A stretch of 64,000 bases of DNA from Sanderia malayensis (lineage: Eukaryota; Cnidaria; Scyphozoa; Semaeostomeae; Pelagiidae), in the NCBI GenBank assembly GCA_013076295.1, contig RQOL01000024.1, positions 1,612,001 through 1,676,000 on the forward strand, read 5' to 3'. Under the pieces are notes generated by a model, which was not told where the DNA came from, did not search any database, and saw nothing but the letters and a program-made list of their open reading frames with translations. Positions 47,046 through 60,000 of the stretch are shown in pieces. Every line of letters begins with the position of its first letter. Positions within the stretch are counted from its first letter, which is position 1. A program made the translations under genes and the position numbers.

Positions 47046-50000
47046 ACCAAAATGCTAGCAGAGCTGGGGATACATTGAATTGAACGCTTGCAATGCCCAA
47101 AATCCTTGGAGATTTAAGCCTATTTGCCTATTCTATTTGTTTGTATTTGGCTCTCTACAGTGCAGACAAGCACAGCAGTTTGGCTTTGGAATTTCCAGGT
47201 GAATTTACTTTGTTAGTGTCAGATATTTTTCGTGACTGTCTGTTTGACAACTTATATAACTATGAATAAGCATTGACCTTGTGTCAAAGTCCTGTTAATA
47301 TACTTGTTATTAAATTCAGAATCGGAACAAGTGCAAGTCAAGTGCGAAGTTTATGGGAAGAACAGATTCCAGCACGCAACTTAGGCCCATTGAAATGTTG
47401 GTAATGTAATACTTCAGATTTCTACTTTAATACATTGTTTCCAAAGATATGATACAGTTCAAATACTAAATTAAGTGTATTTAACCGAAAACGGCATGTA
47501 CCCAACTTGTATTGATAACTCATCTATCAATTTTGAAATCGATCATTTCGGGGGCGGGGCACATAGGATCCTTGTTCAACGTGTGCCTTGAAGCTCCTTC
47601 TCATCTTCCCAAACCCGCTGCGAGGCACCTTTCTAACGACCTTTCTAATCTTTCTAATGAAATGCAACAAGAAATGTGAAAGCAATACATGGCAGGAATG
47701 GAAAACAAAGTCACATCTTACGGAGACATGCATGCGAACATGAACCAGCGAAATATGCCTTCATTCGAGCACCCTTGAAATGGACCCCAAGTTTGCTACA
47801 GCTGCATGACACATTCAGCAAACATGGTTCTACTCATTTCAGAGCAAATTGAAATCTAACATGTATTTGTTTTATTTCTTACTATTTCTATGGTAATTCA
47901 AACACAACTATTGGTCAATATTATGATACCCAACTTGAACTGATGCGACAAAATATACCACAAGGTATATTTGTGTGTCTGTGCATCTATTCTTGTGCCC
48001 ATCTATTCTTGTCTGCGCATCTGCTCGTCTCAGCTGTGCTGGCTGCCGGTTGCATTGCACAATTTGACTTTTTAGGTATCAAGTACTTTTTGAGTGGTTG
48101 TATTTGCAGAAGTCCAAATTTTCAATGCTTTCGGCCGCAAAATTGTGTTCTGGGTAAACGCTCTTGAAGTACTGTCCCATGTTAATAATGGATTTGTCAG
48201 AAATGTTGATAAAAATAGCTGATCTGTATTCCCAATGAAAGATACGCCAGTACGTTTTAACTCTCGATAACACCAACCAATTTCATGTTGGATGTTTAAG
48301 CGATCGGAATTTTACAGTGGTAGAAGAGGCAGTTCAATTCAACATTCCCGATGGTCTGATGCCAATCAGAATCTGATTTATGTTAAAATTGCGTACCTTG
48401 TATTTGAATTATGAAACCGAGGCTGTGCATTTGGCGGGAATTTTTCCATACTTTTGCAATAATCACGCCTCGATTTCTTCATCCCTCCTCCGCAGCTGTT
48501 AAAAGTTGCAACCCAGGCGCGAAGTTAATAGTATCCACTGCATACAGCATAAGGACAGTATAAAGCAAGAAAATCAAATCCTTTTTGATACGCGTATAAA
48601 TACTTTTGTATTTCACATCAACTCCTCGTCAACATAGCTACAACTCATTGCTTTAGGACTGATACATTAATCATAAGAAAAGTCCTAATTAAATGTTCTC
48701 TTCCTCACCTCTATATACTTAATATATTTACAATTTATTTCGTCAATACATAAATATGTGAAAAAGTAAGACGTATAGTTATCCTTTATTATTTCAACAT
48801 TAAATAAATAAACAAAAGGGTTTAGTTACTGACGGTTTAGCTTAGTATGATCAATTGACTGCAATTTGTTACGGATTACAAAATCACCAAGTTACCTGAA
48901 GTCTTAGCATATTTAAGAGTCGTGGGGTAGAGCTGTTCGACCCGATTACCCAATAATTACCCTAATTAATCTGGACTTCATTACAGTCTTTCTACATATA
49001 TGTTTTTGTCGCTATGCTTGACGAAGGGGTGTTTTGGTCTTTGGAGAGGAACTCGTACTAGATTGTCACCAAAGTCCCTTCTGTTCTCAGGAGAAATCCC
49101 GATGAATTTTTATGATCCAAACAATCTTTTGTACGATCTCCAAAAAGCAAACACACGGCATAGGCTTGATGTTTACCTTACTCGAATCGAACTAAGATTC
49201 TAACTCCCTGCTACATAACTTGTTTGACAAACTGAAATATCATTAGCAGTAATTAACAGCGTTCATTAGTTAAGCTCACAGCAGAACGAAAAATCAACGA
49301 TAATTAATGCGATGTATGCACCACCCCCATTCTTACAACATACTCTTAATCAATTTAATGGATATTTCATAAATTTTCAGGGGTTGGTGAATAAAATACA
49401 AGGCAAATAAAGCATCGACTATACTTACTTACTTCATTTTATAAAATGCCGTGAAATGTGCATACTTCAAGAGTACAGCTATTTGGGGATACTTATATAT
49501 TCAATTATTTCCAATAAATTAGGTTACTCATAGAGGTACAGTTTTGTTTATAATTTAAGGCATGTCTATCTTACATAATAAAAATTATTTTCTTTTATCA
49601 TAATCTCAAGTGACAATACAGTTACGACAACAATAATAACAACAAAATTTTCCGTAAACGCAGCAGTTGCACTATATAGGTGAGCAAGAGAGGAAAGGTC
49701 ACAAGGTCTTCGCAAAGGTCAAATAATTAGGTCAAAGTAGCAAGGTTGAGGTCACAGCTGCCTGGTGCCATAAGAGAAATGTCTCTCTGAGCTAGATTGG
49801 AGGTCAAAATGGATGCATTGTTTAGTTTGTGCCGTTTATGGCATTTTCAAAGGGTAAAGGTCATAATGGCAAAGTACAGACCGTCACTGTAGTACGAAGG
49901 CCATAAGGTCAAAAAACAAATATCTTTTAGATGGTCACGTTAACTTAAGAATCACATTGAGACGTGAGGATAAAAAATACTAAGCAATTATGTCGGAATT

Positions 50001-51056
50001 TGCGGATTTGAGTTAAGTAACCAAGTAGCAAAGCTTGAAGCTAATTAGATCGGAAATAGGAATGAGAAATTCCTCCTGTTGCAGCCATTAAATGCATTTC
50101 AAATAAACATGTTTGCCTGTTCTCACAGTAGGCATGGAGTCGATGTTTTTAGTCGAATCAAAATGAGTAACTCAATCAAGCACTATGAAGTAATGTCCTT
50201 ATCGTCAAATATCATTAGCGTACAAGAGATAATGGATAAAACCATGCGTGGATATTTTAAAAATACAGCATGCTAATGTTGAATCATGAGAGGAAATACT
50301 GTCTTTGTTTCGAATGCAGAGAAAGATGTAAAATCAAATCAGATTTGTGCGATTTCAAATTACTCATTATCCGGGTTTTTATAGCAGTAATTAGCTCGCA
50401 GCGGGACCTGTTTCCTTGCACCCCTCTTGCTCAGATAATTGCTAGATGCATGCAACTGATAAACATTAAAAGTGTTAACAAACAACTAACTTTTCAGCAG
50501 TATTAATATTCAGGTAAAACTTGTTAGCTGGACACTCAGTACTGTAATATACACGAAAACGCATGCATGACAGTGTACTGTTATATACACTGTGGTGGAG
50601 TTATTTCACTTATCACAACCCTTGTAAGCATAAGCCACAAAGGAAGTCAACTCCAAGCCTCAGTTTCATGTGCAGTGCAAATGCCACGTTGTGTATACGA
50701 GGTTTGTTTCAATTAACTCTCATTTCACGGATGTGTTTTAAGCAAACGTGGTGAGCCATGTATCTTTGGAACGTTTCGCACAGGTGCCAATTTTCAAGAC
50801 TTTTGACTCACATTTCACTCCTCTCGCTTCTAAATACATACCATTTACATTTTACGTATATAGGTATGGGCTGTTACCGACAGCTTAATAACTCAATCTC
50901 ATGTCAGCCATGGTGAAATGGCCTCTTGAAGCACCAACCCAATAGCTTTATTCCGAGACTCGATATCGATATACAGAAATCTCTTACCAGGATTCATCGT
51001 GACGTCATTCAACTCCAGCCAATCGAGTTGTTCGTGTGTGTCATGTGACTGGTTGA

Positions 51057-54000
51057 TTACTTTGTGCAAATTTTGATATCACAGTACTGCCATTTGACAT
51101 CAGTTTTTGTCGTGAAACACCAAGGCCTCAGTCGCCTCCCCCCTGGATTCCGACAGAAGTTGTGGTTGCCCAAACCGTGTTTGCGCAAGTTCTTCGAGTG
51201 CCTGTGTGGATAGTTGTCGCTCCAGTATTGACAAGTGATCCCGGTCTCTGTGTAATCGAGTTTCCCTCTGTATTCTCGGCCGTCCCCTCTTGCACTCTTC
51301 AAGCAACCTATGAGAAATGCAAACACAATGAAAACATTGTACCGATTTACCCCCAAAACAACGAACCCTGGACCCGAAGACACACGATCGTATGAGCATT
51401 GGGAATCTGATTCCTGGATATCTCCAGATCCCTGACTTTAGTACGAAGATCTCTGTATTCAACAATTACCTCTCTTATTCTCTTTCGAAGGCAGTGCATT
51501 ACATTGGTACATCTCTCTAATTTGCGCAATGTCCAACTTCGACATTTCTCTCAAGCCGATATTCGCGCCAACTTTCCGTCCAATTTTCTTAATCCTGATC
51601 GTGTCTCTGCCGTTTTTACTGAATGCTTTGGCGCTGTAATGCATTATGGACCAGTAATCGTAAGCAAACCCCATTGAATTCACAAGTGTGTAATCCATTC
51701 TTTCTGCAATTCAAATATTCATTCGATTACCAGGACGAATAATCAGCATAAATTATGACGTCACAAATGATAGTGGCAATCGTGAATTTGCTTTGAACTC
51801 ATTCGCACCAATTCTACACAATCATATTCAGTGGTAGCTAGTACAATATAAAAATATGTACTTACTGAATTGTCTACGGTCTGCCACTTTGATGTTATCT
51901 TTTAGTATTTCAATATACTTGTCCCTGTCTCGTCTGGCTTGTTCGTGATAAAGGCCGACGGCGTGACCAATTTCATGCACAACCACGCCGATGGATGCGC
52001 ACATGGGAACAATGGAGATGTTCTGTTGCTTTCCCAGACGTCCAACTCGTGACCAACAACTGAAATCAAAGGAATGATCAATGAAATACCCCCCGTTCTA
52101 GATTAATTAACTACTGTCTGCGTCTATTTGAAGTAAAGCGCTGCCAGGGGGTCTAATAGGTACGCTAATCGTGCTGCCGCAAAGCGCAATAGTCCGATGC
52201 TAAATTGCCCGTTGTTGCATGCATTTGCGTGTGGCAATGTTCAGAGTCAGATTCAGTACGGGATTCGAAGGACAAAAGCGAGATTCGGAGTTTTCCTCGA
52301 AAAAAGATTCTCCCTGACATTGTTTACATCAAAATATTTTGAAAGCTTAACTAACACAGCGAGCCAGCATTATCATCTAGCATTGCATTCGCGCCATCGT
52401 ACAAATGAATTGCGCACAAGCATTTTTCTCCCCGTTCATCTGCAGTAGCAGGAAGTATATAGACCTCGACATAATTACACTGACCAGTCCTAAGCCGTGC
52501 TAAACACAATGATTCACTGCTAATTAGAGATGTAGCGGGCATTTAATAACAGCATGAGCGCTGGATGGAAGATGATCAGCTATGGTCATGCGAATTATTC
52601 AGCGTGTTTCATAGGCACAGGATATTGTCCCTTTCCGCACTGTTCAATTCTGCGACGGGATTTTCACAAAGTCATCCACGGATTGTGCTTACTAAGCACC
52701 CAAGACGCGTCTAATCGCATTTCATCGTTCTATGCACCGGTTTCCTATCTCTCCTATCACTTGCTTGCTAGATCGGGGAATTTATTCAGCCTGTTTTTAT
52801 CGTATTGTCAAGCAAAGACTTTGCTTTACAATGCGAAAACTTGTGTACAAAGCATGAGTTGGATTAAATGCGATGGTATCTCGATCAAGCAGGCCCCCTG
52901 CCCGTATAAGAACCATTATGGTATAACGAAGTAAAAACCGAATTGATGGGAACCTCTTGACAGTACAGTTACACTTAAATGACCTATATACTACTATACT
53001 ACTACTATATACTACTATACTACTTTTCTACACTACTATACTACCATACTACTATACTACTACTTTACACTTATAGCTACCACAGCTCAGCTGAATAGCT
53101 AGCCTGTACTCGATGAGCTTCAGATTCAATAAAATATTGCTCAGGCCCCTTCATTGTTTCTCGGTTTTGCTGCATGGCCGCATCAAGTGAAATGAATCTT
53201 GCCGGATGCAAATCTAAGTCTGAAAGTAATTTTTTCCGTACTATCCCTTGCGGATTTTAGTCGCGCATTCTTATGTGAATATTCGGAGTAAGAACAGATT
53301 TACACTAGTTTTTTGGTCTGTTTATATCTGATCGTTATTATGCAGCCCCCCGTCGCGTATCGGCCTGTATCTCTTCACCTATTACGCTATCCGTTATCAG
53401 GACATACAAAGCCGATACCGACCCTGGGTGTAAACTGAGCACGAACAATGAAATCCCGGACCCAGTGCGATTTCCATTGAAACGGCCTAACATTGTAGCG
53501 GCAAGAGTCTTTCTGAACACGCACAAAAAAGCAGTGCGCCTTTGTGAATCTGTTTGCTTTGTAGTCATGTTTAGTGCGTCACTGGCCTTGTAGTTGAAGG
53601 AGCTTCCTACACAAACACAATTTAATGTAAAGGAAACAATTCTGAGATTTTATTTCATTGATTTGGTTTTTTTTCACATTTATTTACTTCAGACCACACG
53701 ATAGAATTTCTTGAACCTTGAAGAAAACCGACGAAAAATATGCTTCGTTGAATTAGAAGGAGCTTGTTAAACCGAGGCTAAACCATTATGGGACCAAATG
53801 CTTAGCTTGTTAGACGAGGGTGCTCATTAAATTGAGACTCCTGGATATTATTTCACACAGATGTTTATATATAGAAGCGTAATTGGCTTAATGAAATTTG
53901 CTATGAAATGCATAACGTATAGGGCTTGTGTTAAGTAAAGGCTTTCTGGTTTCTGCCGAGTAGAAAAACTGATGGTGTACGACAAGACAAGGATCCGTTT

Positions 54001-57000
54001 TCGATGAAACGATGGGTGTAAATTATATTTAGCAAGGTAGCAATTTCAATTAGGCCCAATTATTCAATGCTCATATGAGTGGGGGCGATGAAATATTCAG
54101 AGACGATAAGGAAGGAAATAGCTACTGGGAAAAAAGCACGAACCGTACAATTTGTACCAAGAATGAAAATATTAGTCTTGGAACGTGTACAAAAGATGTG
54201 CCACAAATATTAAACCATGAAATCTGTTATCTCACATGTCATTTAAGCGCGTCTATATTACTGTTGCCAGGGCAATACTACCAGGCGGTACAGGAATAGT
54301 CCGCATAATGCGTTGTCTGGAAAATAACCATTAATGCGCACGCGTCTTTGAGAGATGAAACGACCCTACGGAAAAGGTGTGCAGTATGGTGTATAATTAC
54401 AATCCACCAATATAGCCTTGATTAGCATCGTTATGTTTTGACAAACAGGGGCTAATTTGACTTGTGATTGTGTTGTACGCAAGACTAATATCTACCATAC
54501 AGACACAGTACTGTTTAGGCAGCATTGAATTGCAGGGACAGTATTACTTAGAGATTGTGTTTGCCAACTCTAAGCGAATCGTTTTATCCCTGTAATGTCA
54601 AGCTAATATGGCACTCCAAGACGCGATGCTCGAATGTCAATAGGGTGTGAAGTCTTTATTGGTGGAGGTTTTATTGGCGGGAAGAGAGCGGTAATGCAGG
54701 GTCATATCATTACTGTATTTGATCATTGATCTGATTGGTATGTAACCGTAATGTTTGTGCGTACTGCACCTGCCCTTTACTTAGTAGGACGCCCTTAATG
54801 ACACAAAACTGGCAGGCATGATTCCAAACTGTGTTCAAGCCCCCAGTTGTTCTTCACTGTATGCTTATAACAACAACATTACATCACGCACGTTCTCAAA
54901 GACAATGTGATTTATCCTCGCCAAATCTGAAACAAACAACCTCAGGAATCGCATTGCTATCCTTGTCATAAGAGAATTTCACTGAATCTCCGCCCGATTC
55001 TGATTCTGACATGCACAAGACAATCCATACCGGTCTATTTGCTGTTGAGCGGATGCTGGAGACTGAATGGGTCTATTATTAGGAAACTTGTCCGGAAACT
55101 CGACACTGGAAAGGGAAGGAATACGGGTATTATGAGCAAGCAGAGAGGCACAATCGATGGATTCACTTTAGCACAATTCACAATTGAAAACAGCAACCCT
55201 TTCTGCACTAGTTCATTGTTACTTGTCAGTTGGATCGAGCGGCAAGAAGGGAGAGAAGTGTTCAACGAAGGAGGAAACCACTTCCCAAGAAAATTATGAT
55301 TGAAAAATCGGCTCTAATACACGTAGATAATTGCAAAAACCTCAGTATACTATGCAATATATTGGGGCATGTGCTTGCATCGTATTTCGGTATAACCGTT
55401 TTGTTTATTGCATTGCTCGCGTACCTAGAATACACTCATTTTTTCATAAAATTTTTGTACCAGGGTTTCTTAGTTTCTTAGGTTTTCGTACCCAATTATG
55501 GTACGAAAGGTTTCTTAGCAAGTTTCTTAAAATTGTTGGGATTTGTTACAAATCTGTGGGAATGAAGTGCGCAAGTTGTTTTTAACATTTTTTTCGTTAA
55601 AACAACATAGAAAGTTTCTTAACTTTTCCAAGTCCCACAAAATCTCCTACCAAAGTTTCTTAGCTTTTGAAAATAGGGGCCTATGGTTTCTTATAAAGGG
55701 TTTCTTACAAAAAAATGGATGTATACTTCATTATAAAGAGGTTTATCAAACCACAGATGAATTGCAGCAAGAAACCGTTCGAAGGAAATATGATTAACTC
55801 GTTAGCTAAACATCTGGTCATAGATGGAATTTAACAGCTTTTTCTACTGGATGTACGCTGCCTGTTTATACAAGTCCGCGAGAAATAGGAAACGTTGGGA
55901 GGGACAGTTACGTGTGCTCCACATGGAGGTTCACAAATTTCAATGCGCTCACGATAAATGATTTCCCGCGCTGCGATTGTAAGGCGCAGCGCGTCACACA
56001 GCCACGAGACAATGCATGTTAAGTGGCTTAATCAGGAAGGCTGGAATTTCTAAGCGAATAATCATAGCGATACGTGCCGTCTGATATATACAAAATGCGG
56101 ATTATGTAGGCCGAAGGAAATTGCGGAAAATGCAAAGAACGTTCTGGGGAAACTGCTTCTGAAATATCTCCACAGCATGTGTTGGTTGTTCTCTTGCTAT
56201 CCCGGGTCATAATTGTGTATGCGAGCGAGGCTGTATCAACATGGCTTCTTATCGCTGGGTAGGACAGGAAAGAAAACGTTACACTGCTAGTAGTTCAGTT
56301 CGCTTAAAGTAAACAAGTTGTTCGAAAAATGGGTATAGTGATAAAATATACTTTGTTTAAAGTCCAATATACATTAGATTTTGGTACAACACAGAGCCCA
56401 CTCAATTTTCCATCAATTCATGAGAAGCAGAGTTAGCTTCTTTTATGATGATCTTCTTAGGACTTTTTTCCCGAAGTCGTATTTAAAACTAAACAACAGG
56501 AAAATTTATAAGAGCCGTGACAACTCGATGCTGTAGGGTTGTAGAGCTGACCATGACCCCCTAGGAACTTTGCTTTTGCATTTGTCAACAATGTGAAACG
56601 ATATTTTGTCAGGGGGTAGTGTTTGTTGAACATGAATGCTCATTTTCAAGTAAAAAGACAATAATGTATTGTTTTCTACATGTCACGCTGAAGAGGCTGG
56701 CTTTATATGCAAAGACGGAGTGAAAATATCAGAAATAGCTGAGCTGAGATCGAAAACAAATAAAGCAAATGAAAATAGGAAATTAAGGAATACCTAAGAT
56801 CCGTCGAGGGAAATTCAGGGTGTTAAGTATTCACACCAATTGCTGTGAACATGGTTCCTTAATTTCTCGCCAGTTAATTGCATGGAAACAACACGTGTAG
56901 TGTCTTGTGCTTCACACAATAAGTGCTAAAGACGTAAAAGCAATTACTGGTTTCCTAATCTAACAGTTTGTGAGGAAAAATAACATGATTCAATTGTGGT

Positions 57001-60000
57001 TTGTTATATATTTCTGTGGATACTGATTGAATCTCGTTGGTAACTGGTTGAATTTTCTTTGGTAACTGTTTGAATTTTCTCTGATAGCGGATCACAACGT
57101 TGTCCTTAAGTTTTTGAGTCAAGCTGCGGACTTGCGCACAAGTAGGATCAAACATCAATTGGTTATATGAAGCCAAGTAAACAGTATGCTATTTTGGAAA
57201 TGGGTTTAGTTGAGCTCGAGTGAAAATTGCGGAGTTTTTTAATCGACTCGTATAGTGCAAAAGTGATTGTTGACATCACACGCGAGCGAGGAGATAGAAC
57301 GACCTCCCCCCTTGGTTATTGACGGAATGTAATCCATTCACTAATTGCCAAGGCAAGAAGGTTGTTCTCCATGCGTAAATGTGTATATATAATATACCGC
57401 CATAGAAATCGAAAACAGAAGAGGTTGTATCTACTGTTTGAATGGACAGAGATTCAACTACAGCCACCGGATAACGATTGCAGAGTAACAACTTAAATAG
57501 CTTAATGCAATGTTTTATCACAGCATTGTTCAATGAATCCTGAGCGATTTGTACTTCGAAAGCCTTTAAAGTGAGCCTATGTACTTATAATCACAATCAG
57601 TGTAAACTGAAGCGCGTTTGAGCAAACAGCCGTACAAACATGTTTATTGAAACGAAGAGCCCTTGCTCGCTTCGCTACCACTGAGAAATCCCAAGCGCCC
57701 TGCTGCCAGCGTGTAACAGCCTTAGCGTGCAGCGCAGTGGCGTAACATTGCGTAATAAAGCAATACTTACGAGTCTCCATCATCGTAGAAATGGATGAAG
57801 TCTTTGTCGTTAGGCCTCTTGCGGCGAAATTTCAGGCATGTCTTGCCTTTCCAATGTCGAATCGCCTGGCGAATGAAGTACTTGGTTTTTGAAGCTGAAA
57901 AACAAAATTGGAATCGAGTTCAAATATAAGAATATGCAATTTGCAACTGAATCTGGATATAACGAACTGAACATCAAGGTGCAATAAATTAAAGATTCTG
58001 TCCTTCAAAGGTTTTCCTTTAAGGGACAGGATCCTTAGACCTCTTGCATGCACCCAAGTCACTTGCGTTGTTTATATCAGATTCCCCAAAAGGAGTTTCG
58101 CCCAACGTAACACAGTACGTCACTCGTTACGTCATTTATTCTGTCACACGATGTGCTTGCTAACTATTTATCTGTGTTTGAAGACGAGGAGAAAGGAGAA
58201 CTGTGAATGCAGTCGGCTTCGACTGACATAGAGGATTAGGTATTTAGAGTAGAGGGCCAAAATGTTTGAATGTAGTGAATGCTGAGCTAAGTAAACACCA
58301 GGACCGATTATCGACTTAGAATAATTCAGTGGAAAGTCAACGAAAGTTATATTCATATCCACCATCTTGGCGTGGGTTCCTTCGTCGCTACTTCATGTAA
58401 GAAGAATAGAGCAGCGAGATTTCGCGTTGGATCGTATCGTACTTATAGTTTATTATATCGCGATAGGGGCATTCATCAACATACTGAATGTGTTTTCTGT
58501 GTTGTTATTGATGTGGTTTTGGAGTTCTTTGATATGATACTCTGATACAGTACTGGAGTCTGTCACAATTGCGGATCTGAATTGTATCACAACTCAATTC
58601 TCTTTATAAATTACTCCCAGAAAATTACTTCCCAAAAATAGAGGAACAAAGGCATTTGATTCATGAAAGTGAGGGTCGAGCCTTTATCTTCAGGCCATTG
58701 CTGGCAAAGGAAATTGAATTTCCTGTGACCAGATGCGAAGTCGTTAGCAGAGCAAATGGACGAACCGATTCGCCAGTGTTATTTATTGACAGCTAATGCA
58801 TTCAGACTGCATAGTCATTCATGTGAACATTAGCTTTTTGTGACAGAAATTACGGTGGGCGGGCCTAGTTCACCCTGAACAGAGGACTAAAATCTAAAAC
58901 CCGCTTCGAGGTTGTGGCTCGCAAATCATTTCCACGCACTTATCACTGCGCGATAGCAGTAAACATTTCTGGCATGCACATTCGCTTTGGATTCTATTAT
59001 ACTGCTATTAATATAACGCTGGTTTAATGGCCTTTGGTTCTATGCGTGAAGCGGTTCCGCTGCGTGTGTTCCATGCAAGGCCACCACTATCACAGCCACG
59101 CTGCAGTTGTCCCACTACGCATACCAACTCCCAAAGGCATCTTATTGCTGTCCTTGGATTCCATTTGCCTGTTGTGAATGACACTTGGTTGTGATTTATG
59201 TAGACTTTCACTTGGAGCAAGTAAATAACCTTGTTTTGCACAGTTGCTTTGTGTTTTGTTGTGTCAATGTCATGCCTAGAATGCCTCACGGACATCGACA
59301 TTGATAACCTCCCGGTTTATAATGTGTATCGACAACGAATTGCATGAATAAAGAGTTTGTTTTTGACCTAGATGTTGGACAATCGCTCCACGAGTGTTTG
59401 AAAGTGATGTTTGTCTCAATGCGGTGAAGTATTGGGTTTTGTCACCCCCTGAAAGGTCCATTCGGCTCATTGACAAACAATGTGGTATTACGCGCTTTCA
59501 GGGGGTATGTAAAATCAATATTTGATTCGGAAAATTATTCGAATCGCTCAACGATGTGCGCTTATCAAGCACGTTGAAATGTTAATCAGACCTCGATCCC
59601 AATAAGAGGCCAGTGACTGAGCTATGCATCTGAAAACGTCTCCGTTTGAAATGCAACCAAAGTTACTTGCTCTTGCTGCTGGCAGAACTACAAAGCATTC
59701 AGTTCTTTTCAGGCTTGCTTCCACTGAGTTATGGAGTGTGGAACGTTAAAATCGAAGGCAAGAATGCCACGACATAACTGTGCGGTTGATCACAAAGATT
59801 CTAACGGAAAATGTGGTCGAGATATTTCAGTGTATTTTTGAATAAGAGATTGATGTCATAGCATGTAGCTAGCTTTATGAATTCAAGAATAGTCGATTTG
59901 TAATGGCATTTTCAATTTCCACCCGTTGGTAAAAATTCGACATTCTTGTTTTTCTATTTTTCATATAGAGATTATCTATACTCTTTATCGTCATTGCTCG

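Larger units (their letters stand above)
44316..51056. other. Gene-poor region between convergent genes
   Basis: 6.7 kb with no convincing exon on either strand. It contains two adjacent TA-flanked MITEs (45111-45705), hairpins at 46511-46559 and 46991-47045, a single copy of the 37.9 kb palindrome arm at 46873, and a stretch at 49680-49960 with recurring aaggtca motifs. The open frames present (for example 47527-47733, 50270-50506) lack protein-like composition. Confidence 0.55.
52060..57770. other. Astacin-kringle intron 3 (5.7 kb)
   Basis: Intronic DNA without a supported gene. It contains the ctactatact microsatellite (52986-53065) and a TA-flanked MITE (55433-55721). The open frames here (52554-52934 +, 53338-53568 -, 55039-55299 +) show no family signature or splice logic. 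Confidence 0.5.

Noticed and set aside
53338..53568. 76-residue minus-strand frame in astacin intron 3
   Set aside because: Balanced composition, but no homology pattern, no ATG-to-splice logic and a location deep in an intron.
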